Shown in pieces: positions 11,796 through 22,140 of a DNA stretch of 64,000 bases. Each line of letters begins with the position of its first letter. The first letter of the stretch is position 1. The position numbers were made by a program, and so were the translations under genes. The notes under the pieces were generated by a model. The model searched no databases. It was given only the letters and a program-made list of their open reading frames with translations, and was not told where the DNA came from. Origin of the DNA: Erinaceus europaeus (Eukaryota > Chordata > Mammalia > Eulipotyphla > Erinaceidae); NCBI RefSeq assembly GCF_950295315.1, contig NC_080171.1, positions 97,957,445 through 98,021,444 on the forward strand, written 5' to 3'.

Positions 11796-11949
11796 TCTTT
11801 TTATTATTTCTTTCTCTTCTTCACCTCCTTCTTCTTCTTTGAAAATACATACTTTATATACCAAAAATTTATCTTTTTAATTGGGCATTCAGTAGTTATT
11901 ATAGGGAAAAGTTGCCCAACAATTATTACTACCCAATCCCAGAATGCTT

Positions 11950-12150
11950 TTAAAAAAAATCATCTTTATTTGACAGAGACAGTCAGATATTGAGAGGGGC
12001 AGGGAGGGAAGAGAGACAGAGAGAAACTTGCAGCATTACTTCACCACTTGTGAAGCTTTCCCCCTGTAGGTAGGGATCATGGGTTTGAACATGGGACCTT
12101 GTGCACTGTAACATGTGTGTTTAACCAGGTATACTACCACCCGGTCCATC
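11950..12150 (-). mobile_element. 'Type 2' SINE inside L1M
   Basis: Tail 'aaatcatctttatttgacag' to head 'actaccacccggtcc'. The L1M words 'atcccagaatg' occur on both sides, consistent with a target-site duplication. Confidence 0.8.
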
Positions 12151-12429
12151 CCAGAATGTTTTAATCACTCCCTGAAGAAACTTCCTGTACACACTAAGTA
12201 GTCACTCTCCTTTAGTCCCCAGCAACCACTGGTCTACTTTCTGTCTCTGTAAACTCACTTTGTCTGGGCATTTCATATAAATGGAATCATGCACCATGTG
12301 AACATCTGAGTCTGGGTTTTTTCAGTTAACAAAATGTTTTGAGGTTCATTTCTGTTGTGCCACATATTAGTACTTTGGTTCCTTTTCATTTCACCTATTT
12401 ATTTGCTTGTTTATTTATTTAATTGTTAC

Positions 12430-12690
12430 CTGGCTTTTTGCTTGGGCTTTGTGCCTGTATGACTACCACTCCTGGGTAGTCATTTTTTCTTTCTTTTATT
12501 TTGATAAGAAGAGAGAAATTGAGTGGGGAGGGGAGAACAGAGGGAGAGAGAAAGAGTAACGCCTGCAACAGACTTCACTGCTTGTGAGGCTTCTCTCCTT
12601 ACAGATGGGGACTGTGATGTGAACCCAGGTCCTTGTATATGGTAAAACATGCGTCCTACAGGTGGAACATCACCAGATTCCAACTGTTGA
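12430..12690 (-). mobile_element. Diverged SINE inside L1M
   Basis: It contains the module 'gtgcctgtatgactaccact', then 'gaagagagaaattgagtggg', and 'gtgaacccaggtccttgtat' as the reverse B box. Confidence 0.65.
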
Positions 12691-12915
12691 TTTCTTTTTA
12701 GTGCCAGATAAAAGTCCATTGTGTTGATATAATTGTATTTCACATTTTGTTCATCCATTCATCAACCAATGGATGTTTGGATTGTTTCCACTTTTTGGCT
12801 ATAAGTAAGGCTGATAATCAACTTTAATGTACACTTATTTATATTGGGTGCAGATACCAGGTGCTTTCCATCCTCTTGGCACTTTTAGGTGTGGAATTGC
12901 TGCATCATGTGGGGT

Positions 12916-13496
12916 GTGGGGTGGGGTGGGAGTTGGGATAACTGCTGAGGGCATGAGCAGCTTTGAGGGCTGGGCCTGGTTGGGACTTCCTGAGCCCAAC
13001 ATTCTTGCAACCATTTCTTCCCAGGAGCATAGAAGTCACACACTTCCCATTTGTGAACTTCCTTAATCGCAGAGGTGCCATGAGGAAGGTATTGATCTCC
13101 TGCTTTTGTCACTGGGCTTCAATGAGATTAGGTAGTTCATCAATGAGGGGCAGAGTTGAGTCTTGATCACAGTTGTAGCTATTTCCAAAATCCTTGCCTT
13201 TAACCTTGAAACACTATTATCTCTTACTTTCTCAGTAAAGCTTGAAGGAGAAAACACAATGTGAAGAGAAGGAGTGGTTGGCAAAGCAGCGGGTTCCTCC
13301 AGTATTCCAAGAGCTCTTTTCCTTTTATTCCAGTCACTACTGGGGCCACCTGGGAAGGAGGAGGGTTGGGCAGATTACAGGGTTCAGATCCCTCTTCTTG
13401 GCCCAGACATACTGAATCAGTAGGCACTCTGAGAGGTGATGAAGCCCCTCACTCTTTCTTTTCCTTCTTTCTCTTTCTCCCTTTCTCTCTCTCTTT
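12916..13496. other. Unique sequence, no gene seen
   Basis: No repeat or coding domain is recognised apart from a CT-rich run before the L1 end at 13497. Confidence 0.45.
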
Positions 13497-14093
13497 TTCT
13501 TTTAAATTTCTTTATTGGGGAATTAATGTTTTACATTCAACAGTACATACAACAGTTTGTACATGCATGACATTCCTCATTTTTCCATATAACAATACAA
13601 CCCCTACTAGGTCCTCTGTCATCCTTTTTGGACCTGTATTCCCCCCCCCCCCCATCCCAGAGTCTTTTACTTTGGTGCAATATGCCAATTCCAGTTCAGG
13701 TTCTACTTGTGTTTACTCTTCTGATCTTGTTTTTCAACTTCAGCCTGAGAGTGAGATCATCCCATATTCAACCTTCTGTTTCTGACTTATTTCACTTAAC
13801 ATGAATTTTTCAAGGTCCATCCAAGATCGGCTAAAAACGGTGAAGTCACCATTTTTTATAGCTGAGTAGTATTCCATTGTGTGTATATAGACCACAACTT
13901 GCTCAGCCACTCATCTGTAGTTGGACACCTGGGTTGCTTGCAGGTTTTGGCTATTACAAATTGTGCTGCTAAGAACATATGTGTACACAGATCTTTTTGG
14001 ATGTTTGTGTTGGGTTCCTTAGGATATATTCCCAGAAGAGGAATTGCAGGATCATAGGGTAGGTCCATTTCTAGCCTTCTGAGAGTTGTTCTT
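13497..14093 (-). mobile_element. 5'-truncated young L1 (3' end only)
   Basis: The left edge 'atttctttattggggaatta' is the reversed L1 3' end with a polyadenylation signal. The right part encodes the last about 70 residues of ORF2 (13856-14068, minus strand, with 'PTTDEWLSKLW'). It is closely similar to the left end of the full L1 at 50034, so it is the same subfamily. A C-run at 13641-13655 lies in the 3' UTR. Confidence 0.88.
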
Positions 14094-14247
14094 CCTTCCT
14101 TCCTTCCTTCCTTCCTTCCTTCCTTTCTTTCTTTCTTTCTCTCTCTCTTTCTTCCTTCCTTTCTTTATTTCTCTCTCTCTCTTTCTTTCTTTCACTCCTT
14201 CTTTCTTTCTTTCTTTCTCTCTCTCTTTCTTCCTTCCTTTCTTTCTT
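14094..14247. repeat. (TTCC)n / (TTTC)n / (CT)n microsatellite
   Basis: Compound polypyrimidine tract directly at the truncation point of the L1 end and before a SINE. Confidence 0.92.
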
Positions 14248-14565
14248 TTTGCCTCCAGGGTTATTTCTGGGGTTTGGTGCCTGTACTAGGAGTCCACTGC
14301 TCCTGGCAGCCATCTCTTTTTCATTGTTGTTACTGTTGTTGTTGCTGCTGCTGTTGTTGTTATTGTTGGATAGGACAGAGAGAAACTGAGAGAGGAGGGA
14401 GAGATAATGAGGGAGAGAGACAGACATCTTCAGACCTGTTCCACTGCTTGTAAAGCAACCCGCCTGCAGGTGCGGACATGGGGGCTTGAACCTGGATTCT
14501 CGTGCAGGTCCTTGCACTCATACTATGTGCGCTTAACCTGGTGTGCTACTGCGTAGCCCCCCTCA
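14248..14565 (-). mobile_element. SINE with 3' extension module
   Basis: It includes 'gcctccagggttatttctgg' and 'ctgctcctggcagccatc', a GTT-rich tail, then the body and 'gggcttgaacctggattctc'. The head ends 'tgctactgcgtagcccc'. Confidence 0.8.
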
Positions 14566-14671
14566 TTCATCTTATAGGTAGGATAATCAAGGACCAGAGA
14601 GGGCAGGGCTGGGTTCAGTCCAGTGATAGAGCTAGAATTTACCTTAATCTCCATTTGCATTCAGAACCAGG

Positions 14672-14730
14672 TGTGTGTGTGTGTGTGTATGTATACACAC
14701 ATGTGCACAAGTGTGTGTGCATGTGTTCAA
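14672..14730. repeat. (GT)n-rich microsatellite
   Basis: GT repeats with interruptions 'gtatgtatacacacatgtgc'. Confidence 0.85.
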
Positions 14731-15254
14731 TGGCATGGTTGGCTTTGCTGTGTGCTCTGTTGGTGAAATCAAATTTAAACTAGACTCACCAGAGTGTTGA
14801 TCTGAGGTATAACACAGGCTAATCCACTCTGACTTGGTGACACTGCTCCCTTCCAGAGAAGGAGGAATGACAAAAAGATCCAAACTAAGGTAAATCCACT
14901 TAAGGGGTTTATGAAGCAGTGTCCATAGGGAATGGTCTTGTGGGGGCCCTACATAGATACCTCTCCATTCCCCTTAAGACAAGATGTCAGACTGAGAGCT
15001 AGGGAGGTGGCATGTGTGAGACCTTGGGTTTTATCCCTGGTACCACATAAAATGGTAAAGCAATGATCTTTTTCTCTTGCAATAAAAAAAGATGTCAGAA
15101 TGTGTTCCATGTGCTGCCTTACCCAAATTAGTGCCAACCTCTGATTGGCTTGTAGGCTGGGGTAACACCAACCATTCTGTGACCTTTGTGATGTGTTCAA
15201 AGCTCTATATCATTCACTCATTAAATTAATATAATGCCTCCTAGGTTACACTGT
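14731..15254. other. Unique sequence with a possible SINE remnant
   Basis: 14995-15090 ('gctagggaggtggcatgtgt' to an A-rich end) may be a decayed tRNA-type SINE. Nothing else is recognised. Confidence 0.4.
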
Positions 15255-15925
15255 ATTTTATTTATTTATTTTTAATTTCACCACCAGGGATATCGTGGGA
15301 CTTGGTGTCTGCACAATGAATCCACCATGACTGGTGGCTATTTCTTCCTTTTTACTCCCCATTTTTATTTGTTAGGACAGAAATAAATTGAGAGGAAAAT
15401 CAAGAAATAAAGAGAATGAGAGACACCTGCAGGCATGCTTCATCATTCATAAAATTTCCCTTCTGCAGAGGGGGGCTGGCTGTTTTATTTTTATTTTATT
15501 TTATTTTACTTATTTATTTGTTTGTTTGTTTTGCCTCCAGGGTTATTGCTGTAGCCCAGTGCCTGCACCATGAATCCACTGCTCCTGGAGGCCATTTTTC
15601 CCCCTTTTGTTGCCCTCATTGTGGTTATTATTGTTGTTGTTGATGTCCCTTGTTGGATAGGACAGAGAGAAATGGAGAGAGGAGGGGAAGACAGAGAGGG
15701 GGAGAGAAAGATAGACACCTACAGACCTGCTTTACCGCCTGTAAAGTGACTCCCCTGCAGGTGGGGAGCCGGGGGCTTGAACTGGGATCCTTATGCTGGT
15801 CCTTGCGCTTTGCACCATGTATGCTTAGCCCGCTGCACTACTGCCCGACCACCAGGCTGGGTGTTTTAACCTGGATCCTTGTGCATGGTGACGTGTGTGC
15901 TCAGATGGGTGTGCTACCCACCAGC
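15255..15925 (-). mobile_element. Older SINE split by a younger SINE
   Basis: Left part 15255-15473 has 'gtctgcacaatgaatccacc' and the body. Right part 15869-15925 has 'acctggatccttgtgcatgg' and the reversed head. It is interrupted by 15488-15854. Confidence 0.75.
15488..15854 (-). mobile_element. 'Type 1' SINE, full length with extension module
   Basis: It contains the 3' module 'gcctccagggttattgctgt', the body, 'gggagccgggggcttgaact' and the head 'gcccgctgcactactgcccg'. A 14-bp direct repeat with one mismatch (15474-15487 and 15855-15868) marks the insertion. Confidence 0.88.
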
Positions 15926-16377
15926 TCTTGTCATTCCATTCTAGAGCTGAGAACATTAGGACCTAGAGAAAGTAGTAGCTTAAAGGCACACAGCAAGTAG
16001 GTGAAAAAAGTAAAGTTCTGAATAAAATCAACCTCCTAAATCAATGCTTTTTACAACTACTAGAGTTTACTGATGTTTTTCTCCCTGGCTGTGCTGTCTG
16101 GACCTGAGGAAGGCTAACAAACAGAATGATTTTGCTCAGTTAATATAGTCCAAAGGAACTCTAGTTATTTTTCTTCTTTAATCATCTTTGACAAAGACTT
16201 CCTGGTAGAAGTTGCCCACTGATTTACAGTCCTTTTTCTTTCAATATCAGATAGAGACAGAGAGGAAAGACACTAAAACGCCAATCCACTCATGAAGTTC
16301 TCACTGGGTGTGGTGCTCCTATGTGGTGCCAGGTGAGAGATCTGACTTTACCTTGTATTTCTTTCTTTTTTAAAAAG

Positions 16378-16500
16378 ACATTTTTATTTATTATTGAGTA
16401 GGGGCAGAGAGAAATTGAAAGGGGACCGGGAGGTAGAGAGGGACCTGTATGTAGCCCTTCTTCACCACTCATAACGCTCTCCCCCTGCAGGGGGGGGGGG
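16378..16500 (-). mobile_element. Truncated 'type 2' SINE
   Basis: Tail 'acatttttatttattattga' and body up to 'ctctccccctgcaggggggg'. The tRNA-like head is missing. A G-run follows. Confidence 0.7.
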
Positions 16501-16514
16501 ACTTGCATTTCTTT

Positions 16515-17560
16515 TATTATTATTATTATTATTTAAAAAGGGAGACATTAACAAAACCATAGGATAGGAGGGGTACAAGTCCACACAATTCCCACCACCA
16601 GATTTCCATATCCCATGCCCTCCCCTGATAGCTTTCCCATTCTTTATCCCTCTGGGAGTATGGACCCAAGGTCATTGTGGGTTGTAGAAGGTGGAAGGTC
16701 TGGCTTCTGTAATTGCTTCCCCGCTGAACACGGGTGTTGACTGGTCAATCCATACTCCCAGTCTGCCTTTCTCTTTCCCTAGTAGAGTGGGTCTCTGGGG
16801 AATTGGAGCTCCAGGACACACTGGTGGGGTCGTCTGTCCAAGGAAGTCTGGTCGGCATCATGCTGGCATCTGGAACCTGGTGGCTGAAAAGAGAGTTAAC
16901 ATACAAAGCCAAACAAATTGTTGAACAATTATGGACCTAAAGAATGGAATAGTGCAGATGAAGTGTTGGGGTGTACTCACTGCAGATCATTATGTACTTT
17001 TGCTTTCAGATATATGTTTTGCCCTAATTTATGGATACATGTGAACATATGCTCTATCTCATGGGACCTGGTCTATATCTAGGTTTTGGACTTTGTTAGG
17101 AAGTGAACCACCTGGAATGGAATTAGAGAATACTATGAAAGGAAAGGTCTCACTCGAATAATGAAGCTGAAGGGTTGTCATTCCACACCTGAAGTCTGGA
17201 CACAGTCTGAAGTGAAGCATGCTGAGGTGGTACTCGTTGTGTCGATTCGGTTGCGATCGGTGGATGCAATATTATTTGATATGAATTGAAAGGAGAATGC
17301 AGGAAAGTGCTCCCCACCCTAAGGTTCCAGGACTGGGAGAAATACAGGCTCTATAGTGGAAATGTGAGGCTCCTGCTGTCTTATGGTTCAAGAAGACAAT
17401 GGATAGTTATTGTTATCATCACATTATTTGGTAATTGGGTTAACTTAGTCCTATCCCTGGGCCATCCTCCTCATGGACTTACCACCTCCTTGGAAACTAC
17501 CTTAAATCAGCCCTCCCTATAGATGCCAAGGTGAAGATAGCCTTGATGTCCCGTGGGATT
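16515..17560 (-). mobile_element. L1-type 3' region, 5' truncated
   Basis: It starts with a T/TTA-rich reversed tail and 'ttaacaaaaccataggatag', then 'ttatccctctgggagtatgg' and 'gtctggcttctgtaattgct', as at 9310 and 43700. The right part (about 16920-17560) has no frame of note. I assign the family from the poly(A)-ended sibling at 9310. Confidence 0.6.
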
Positions 17561-18126
17561 AATAATGAGCACTGCCACTTTTGAGTACCTACCACTTTGC
17601 ACAGCAGCTCCTACTGAAAACTCACAGTTGGCAGCCTAACCAGGACTAGTTATTCCACCCTATGTGGAGGCAGGTTTTAGACATTCAGTCTGTGATCCAG
17701 GGAGGTTTAAAGCAATCCAGCTCTGCTGACAAGCACCAGAGGCTTGTTAGACTCCAATTGTGGGAAAGAGAGAGGATACCAGAAAAAACTTGTGTGAAGA
17801 CCTCTGTATCTGAAGAATCAGCATTCAAGGTGGGCCAGATTTCCTGTTTAGAAACACAACAATGAAGAAATGAGGACACACACCACTGGACTTTGTGGTT
17901 GCTTATGTTTTTATTCATTTCTTCAGCAGACTGTTTTGATAATCCCTTCTTTGTCAGGCCTGGTCAATAGGGATAGGTACATAAGCCACCAAGACAGAGA
18001 GTTGTTGGGACCTTAAGTCTACATGTATGTGAATGTTGCTCTTTAATTGTGTGAATGTCATGTGCAAATGAAGGTGAAAGTGATAACGTCTACCTTACTA
18101 AGTGGTTAAAAAATTAACTAGGATAA
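17561..18126. other. Unique sequence, no gene seen
   Basis: The short frames at 17660-17920 are antisense pairs without domains. Confidence 0.4.
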
Positions 18127-18127
18127 T

Positions 18128-18402
18128 GTTTACTTTATTTATTTATTTATTTTCCTTTTGTTGCCCTTGTTGTTTTCATTGTTGATGTTGTTATTATTGT
18201 TATTGATGTCATTGTTGTTAGGACAGAGAGAAATGGAGAGAGGAGGGGAAGACAGAGAGGGGGAGAGAAAGAGAGACACCTGCAGACCTGCTTCACCGCC
18301 TGTGAAGCGACTCACATGCATGTGGAGAGTCGAGGGCTCGAACCAGGGTCCTTGCCTTTTGCGCCATGTGCACTTAACCCGTTGCGCTACTGCCCAACTC
18401 CC
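18128..18402 (-). mobile_element. 'Type 1' SINE, full length
   Basis: TTG/TTA-rich tail, body 'cacctgcagacctgcttcac', reverse B box 'gggctcgaaccagggtcctt', head 'cttaacccgttgcgctactg'. Confidence 0.9.
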
Positions 18403-18404
18403 CC

Positions 18405-18533
18405 TCCTTTTTTTAACCAGAGCACTGGTCTGCTCTGGTTTGTGGTGGTGCAGGGGGATTGAACCTGGAGCTGTGGAGCTGTGGAGCCTCAGACATGAGG
18501 GTCTCTTTGCATTATGCTATCTACCCTCACCCT
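18405..18533 (-). mobile_element. 'Type 3' SINE, reverse orientation
   Basis: 'accagagcactggtctgctc', then 'gattgaacctggagctgtgg', then 'tctttgcattatgctatcta', which is the reversed type 3 head. Confidence 0.75.
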
Positions 18534-18992
18534 TAACTAAGATAATGTATATAGAGAAAGTAGTATGAGCCCTGCCCCACCATTCATGTGCAATATGTGT
18601 GAACCAAAGAGTTCCCAGTCCTCTGTATATCCTTGCTTGGGAATGGAGTCTGGGAGATGGCTAATCCAGGGATAGTAACCTTGCAGATGGCTCCAGGCTA
18701 GATGAACAAGGCTGCCTTGGAACTTCCCAGAAGTCGGTCAGTCTCCCTCTCTCCTTCCTTTCCTTCTTCCCTCTCAGGGTTATCTCTGGGGCTTGGTGCC
18801 TGCATGACAAACTCACTGCTCCTGGGGGCTTTTTTCTCCTTTCTTTTGTTAATAGAGATAGAGAGAAATTCAGAGGGAGTGTGGATCTAGAGAGGGAGAG
18901 AGGGAGACACATGCAACACTGTTTCGCTGCTTGTGAAGCTTCTCCTCTGCAAGTGGGGACTGGGTCCTTGCACATGGCTGTGTTTGTGCTTT

Positions 18993-19003
18993 ACTGGCTG
19001 CAT
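18993..19003. repeat. Left target-site duplication of the 185-bp element
   Basis: ACTGGCTGCAT, repeated exactly at 19189-19199. Confidence 0.85.
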
Positions 19004-19188
19004 TGGATCGACCTTCTCGTGGTGCATCCCGTGAGTACCCATTCATTGGGGAAACTGACGATCCTTCCTAGCCGACTGAATCCACATGGATCCCAGTCAC
19101 TTTCAAAGCCAGCAACAAGCAGCTCCTGACAGCTTTCAACCTGACGCTGTTGACTGGCTACGGAAGAAGGGCAAACGCTAGAAGAAGA
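19004..19188 (+). mobile_element. Short internally deleted LINE or LINE-dependent SINE
   Basis: A 185-bp insertion bounded by a perfect 11-bp direct repeat. Its last 52 nt (19137-19188) are identical to the coding 3' end, stop codon and start of the GAA tail of the Jockey-type LINE at 62624. The first 133 nt match nothing else in the window. No convincing internal pol III A/B boxes are seen; 'ggatcgacc' at its start is only B-box-like. From 19086 an ATG opens a 31-codon frame that enters the LINE C-terminus in the LINE's own frame and ends at its TAG (19179-19181). The simplest reading is LINE 5' UTR plus first codons joined to the LINE 3' end, that is, a short internally deleted element. A SINE with an unrelated head is the alternative. 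Confidence 0.75.
19086..19181 (+). other. 31-codon ORF of the short LINE-derived element
   Basis: Starts MDPSHFQSQQQ and ends WLRKKGKR then TAG. The first 17 codons are a Gln/Ser/Pro-rich head. The last 14 codons equal the C-terminus of the LINE reverse transcriptase ORF. It may be the relic of the LINE's first ORF fused in frame to the last by internal deletion. A function as a peptide is not claimed. Confidence 0.45.
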
Positions 19189-19214
19189 ACTGGCTGCATC
19201 ACTGCCTGCCCCTT

Positions 19215-19710
19215 CCCCAAAATTTCTTTTGTGAAAGGATTTCTTTCTTCAGTTTCATATTTTTCTGGTGAATCAATAACATTATCCTTCTACCACCAAA
19301 CTTCCCTCCTCCCTCCTCCTCCCCTTCCACCAGTCTCTGTCTCCAGAGGAGTGTTCTCCTGAATTTCCTGGTTAGGATGTGATGTGTACAAGTCCCAGTC
19401 AGCACACTGGACAGAGGCTTGGTGCCATCCAAGGTGCTGATAATGTTCAGGCCAGCCTCTTGCTTGAGGGTGTAGTTCTTCAAGGACTAGAGGGAATGTT
19501 TGAAAACTCTTCTCAAGTGTCTATATCAGAGAGCAATTGACCTCAATATAGTAACATAAAACTCCCTTAATACTAAAAACACCAACCCAAGAAGGATAAG
19601 AGATGGAAAGTATAAATGATATTAGGAAATAACTTCCCCAGCCTTCAAAGAATTCCCTCAACTCTAAAATAACCTAGGGAAATGTAATTCCTACCCTTCC
19701 CAGAAGACAC
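19215..19710. other. Unique sequence, no gene seen
   Basis: Non-coding, AT-rich in 19490-19700. No repeat recognised. Confidence 0.4.
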
Positions 19711-19729
19711 TTAAAAATAATGACAGTAG

Positions 19730-19884
19730 TGTGGGGGAGATAGCATAATGTTTATACAAAAGACTTCGATGCCTGAGGCTCTGAGGTCCCAGGTTCAATC
19801 CCCTGTACCACCATAAGCTAGAGCTGTGCAGTGTTCTGGTATCTATCGTCATTCATTCATTCATTCATTCTTTCTTTCTTTCTC

Positions 19885-19926
<42 letters not shown>

Positions 19927-19975
19927 TTTCTTTCCTTCCTCCCTCCCTTCTTTATTTCTCTCATTAAAATGAAAT
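19730..19975 (+). mobile_element. 'Type 3' SINE with expanded (TTTC)n
   Basis: The head 'agatagcataatgtttatac', 'cccaggttcaatcccctgta' and 'gctagagctgtgcagtgttc' precede an internal (ATTC)n/(TTTC)n/(TTCC)n tract (about 19850-19950). An exact 19-bp target-site duplication flanks it at 19711-19729 and 19976-19994. Confidence 0.9.
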
Positions 19976-19994
19976 TTAAAAATAATGACAGTAG

Positions 19995-21015
19995 GCAAGC
20001 TTTCTACAAGTCACATTCTTTCATTTATGCTTACTTGTGAGGTAAGACTTACTATTACAAATCTGTGGATGGGGACACAGGGATAGAGAGAGGTTAAGTA
20101 GCTTTTCCAAATTCACAAATTCTTTGAATAGGCAGATGTGGGATTTCAACTCAGGCAGCCTGACTCTAGAGGTTTCTCTTAGCACCACATTGCAGCTCCT
20201 CTCAGAGTCAAACTGAGAGATGAGTATACTGACTGTTGATCAGCATGAGGTCCCTGGGCAGGTTTGTGACTAGGACTATAAAACACCTTGACACAGACAC
20301 AGAAGGTGCCACCTCTCTCTATCTCTCTCTCTCTCTCTCTCCCTCTCCCCATTGGGATAACCCAAGGGTCAATGGGTTTTTGTTAGCCCATTTCAGCTTC
20401 CTGCAGACTTTGCCTTGGTGTAAATGAGAGTCGTCAGGTGTGTGACAGTGGGGTTTACTTCATCTGTAGACATCTCTGAATGCAGGATGTCCGCGGGAAT
20501 ATGAGATGTCTTTTGCCTCTATGTCTGTGTCTGGTGGGTAGACAATTGAAGGGCTAAAGACTATAGCTTCTCTACCTTCCTTCACCTCCCCCCTCAATTG
20601 ATCATCTGGTCACGGGTGGGTCCCCTATGATGATTCAAGTCCTGTTGATGTGGCTGTAAGACCCCTCTAGCTTCCTGTGGTGTAAATCCCTTTCATTGAG
20701 GACTGTGGAGCTCACTCTATGACCTTGGTATGTGGGCTGGTTCACTTTAATCTGATGCACATCTGGGAGTACCTGATTCCTCAAACCAGCATCTCCCAGA
20801 GGCTCTTCCCATTTCACTTCAGTCTGTTGTAGACATGGGCTACCGTCAGATTTGGTTTCATCCTTATCTATTCCTATTCCAGCTCACTCTTGCTTCCTGT
20901 TGGGAGTGCGATGCTGAGAAAATTAGGAAACACAAAACAGAAATTTTCTCCTTTACCCCCAAGGTCACTCCTAGAGGCTTGTCTTTAGACACAAGGACTG
21001 GTCTTCTCAACAATT
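19995..21015. other. Unique sequence with a MIR remnant and CT tract
   Basis: 20075-20190 resembles MIR ('gagagaggttaagtagcttt'). A (CT)n tract lies at 20312-20346. No gene seen. Confidence 0.45.
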
Positions 21016-21017
21016 CT

Positions 21018-21090
21018 AAGAGTTATTAAAGATTTATTTATGTAAATTAGAGAGAAAGAAGGGGAAGAAGAGAAAGGGAGGGAGGGAAGA

Positions 21091-21131
<41 letters not shown>

Positions 21132-21265
21132 TCTAGAGCACTGTTCAGCTCTTGATTATGGTGGTGTTGGGGACTGAACCTGTTATGTTGTAGTCTCATA
21201 TATAGTAGGTATACTATTAGTATACTAACACCATGCTCTAACATGTTGAGCTATTTCCCTCACTC
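21018..21265 (-). mobile_element. Diverged SINE with internal (GA)n
   Basis: 'taaagatttatttatgtaaa' tail, pure GA run at 21093-21127, then 'gtggtgttggggactgaacc' (reverse B box region). Confidence 0.6.
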
Positions 21266-21859
21266 TTAAAGAGTTCAAATAAATAAACAAAACAAACAAA
21301 CAAACAAACAAAAAAGCAAATCCCACAAGACTTCATGATCCACTGACAGGGTCCAGGTTCAACCCAGTAGGATGTTTGTATTTGTTTTTTGGTGACTGAG
21401 AGATGTCTTGTTTGTGGTTACTTTTATGTGTGTGAACGGTGACTAAATCTATATGTTTTCTCTCTGTGTGTGTGGGATGGGAGATGGGCTAGTTGTCTGC
21501 TTCCTAACATGAAATTGTGTCTTGCCAGGAGATTAGTTGTCTTTCTCTTGCTGACTTGTAGTTTGCATGTTTGTGTGTGTCATTTCTACCTATTGGTGTT
21601 TTTTTTTCTTTCTGTTTTTGAAAACTCAGAGAGTGACTTACTGAGTGTGACTGTGTCCTGTCACAAGTTCAGCAGCATTTGTGTCGTGTGTATGCATGTG
21701 GGCACACCTATCACTTAAGTGCCTGTCTCTCTTACAGGATCCTGAGGCGTGGGGATGCCAGTGTCTGTGGGGGGTGTGATGCTGACATGGTGAGCAGAAC
21801 CCTTCACCCTACCGAGTTCCAGCCATTTTCCCCTCAACCATGATGGCAAAGCTGTTTCT

Positions 21860-22140
21860 TTGAAATGCTTCCAGCACCTGGCTTAATAGACCTTCCTGTG
21901 AGCATATTCCCAGTTCCGCACTGCTCCCCAGTGACTGGGGACCTTTTGTCAAGCACATATGAAATTAAGTGAAATAAAAATCATATTAAAAATTATTACC
22001 ATCTAACAGCCATTAGTCTGCACACTGCTGTCAGCCCGTGATGGATTCCTCACTTACTTCAATGAATGTTCTAACGACAGTGATAAAATCACTCAGAAAA
22101 AATAGAATAAACTGTTAACCCTCTCCCCATCGACACTTGT
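21860..22140. promoter_or_regulatory. Candidate conserved non-coding element
   Basis: AT-rich and repeat-free, with 'attattaccatctaacagcc', 'gaaattaagtgaaataaaaa' and 'tgataaaatcactcag'. The texture matches vertebrate enhancers. It needs alignment to prove conservation. Confidence 0.35.

Larger units (their letters stand above)
11830..12915 (-). mobile_element. Ancient L1M fragment with two SINE insertions
   Basis: The order 'aatcccagaatg', 'catttcatataaatggaatc', 'ttgaggttcatttctgttgt', 'aaagtccattgtgttgatat', 'ccattcatcaaccaatggat' and 'ttttaggtgtggaattgctg' is that of old mammalian L1 3' regions read on the minus strand. It is interrupted by SINEs at 11950-12150 and 12430-12690. No frame survives. 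Confidence 0.7.
18760..19214 (-). mobile_element. Old SINE split by the 185-bp LINE-derived element
   Basis: It carries 'cttggtgcctgcatgacaaa', the body, and 'gactgggtccttgcacatgg'. Its head resumes at 19189 as 'ctggctgcatcactgcctg', the counterpart of the usual gtgcaccactgcc(t)ggcc ending. The element at 19004-19188 therefore inserted into its head. Confidence 0.7.

Noticed and set aside
16515..17560. LTR retrotransposon as identity of the 'gacaagaccatagg' family
   Set aside because: The sibling at 9310 has an A-rich tail with AATAAA-like sequence, 5' truncation and a target repeat, which indicate LINE 3' ends. No paired LTR is seen.
19004..19013. Pol III B box at the start of the 185-bp element
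   Set aside because: GGATCGACC is B-box-like but lies at the very first bases, with no A box before it, so it cannot act as a normal internal promoter.
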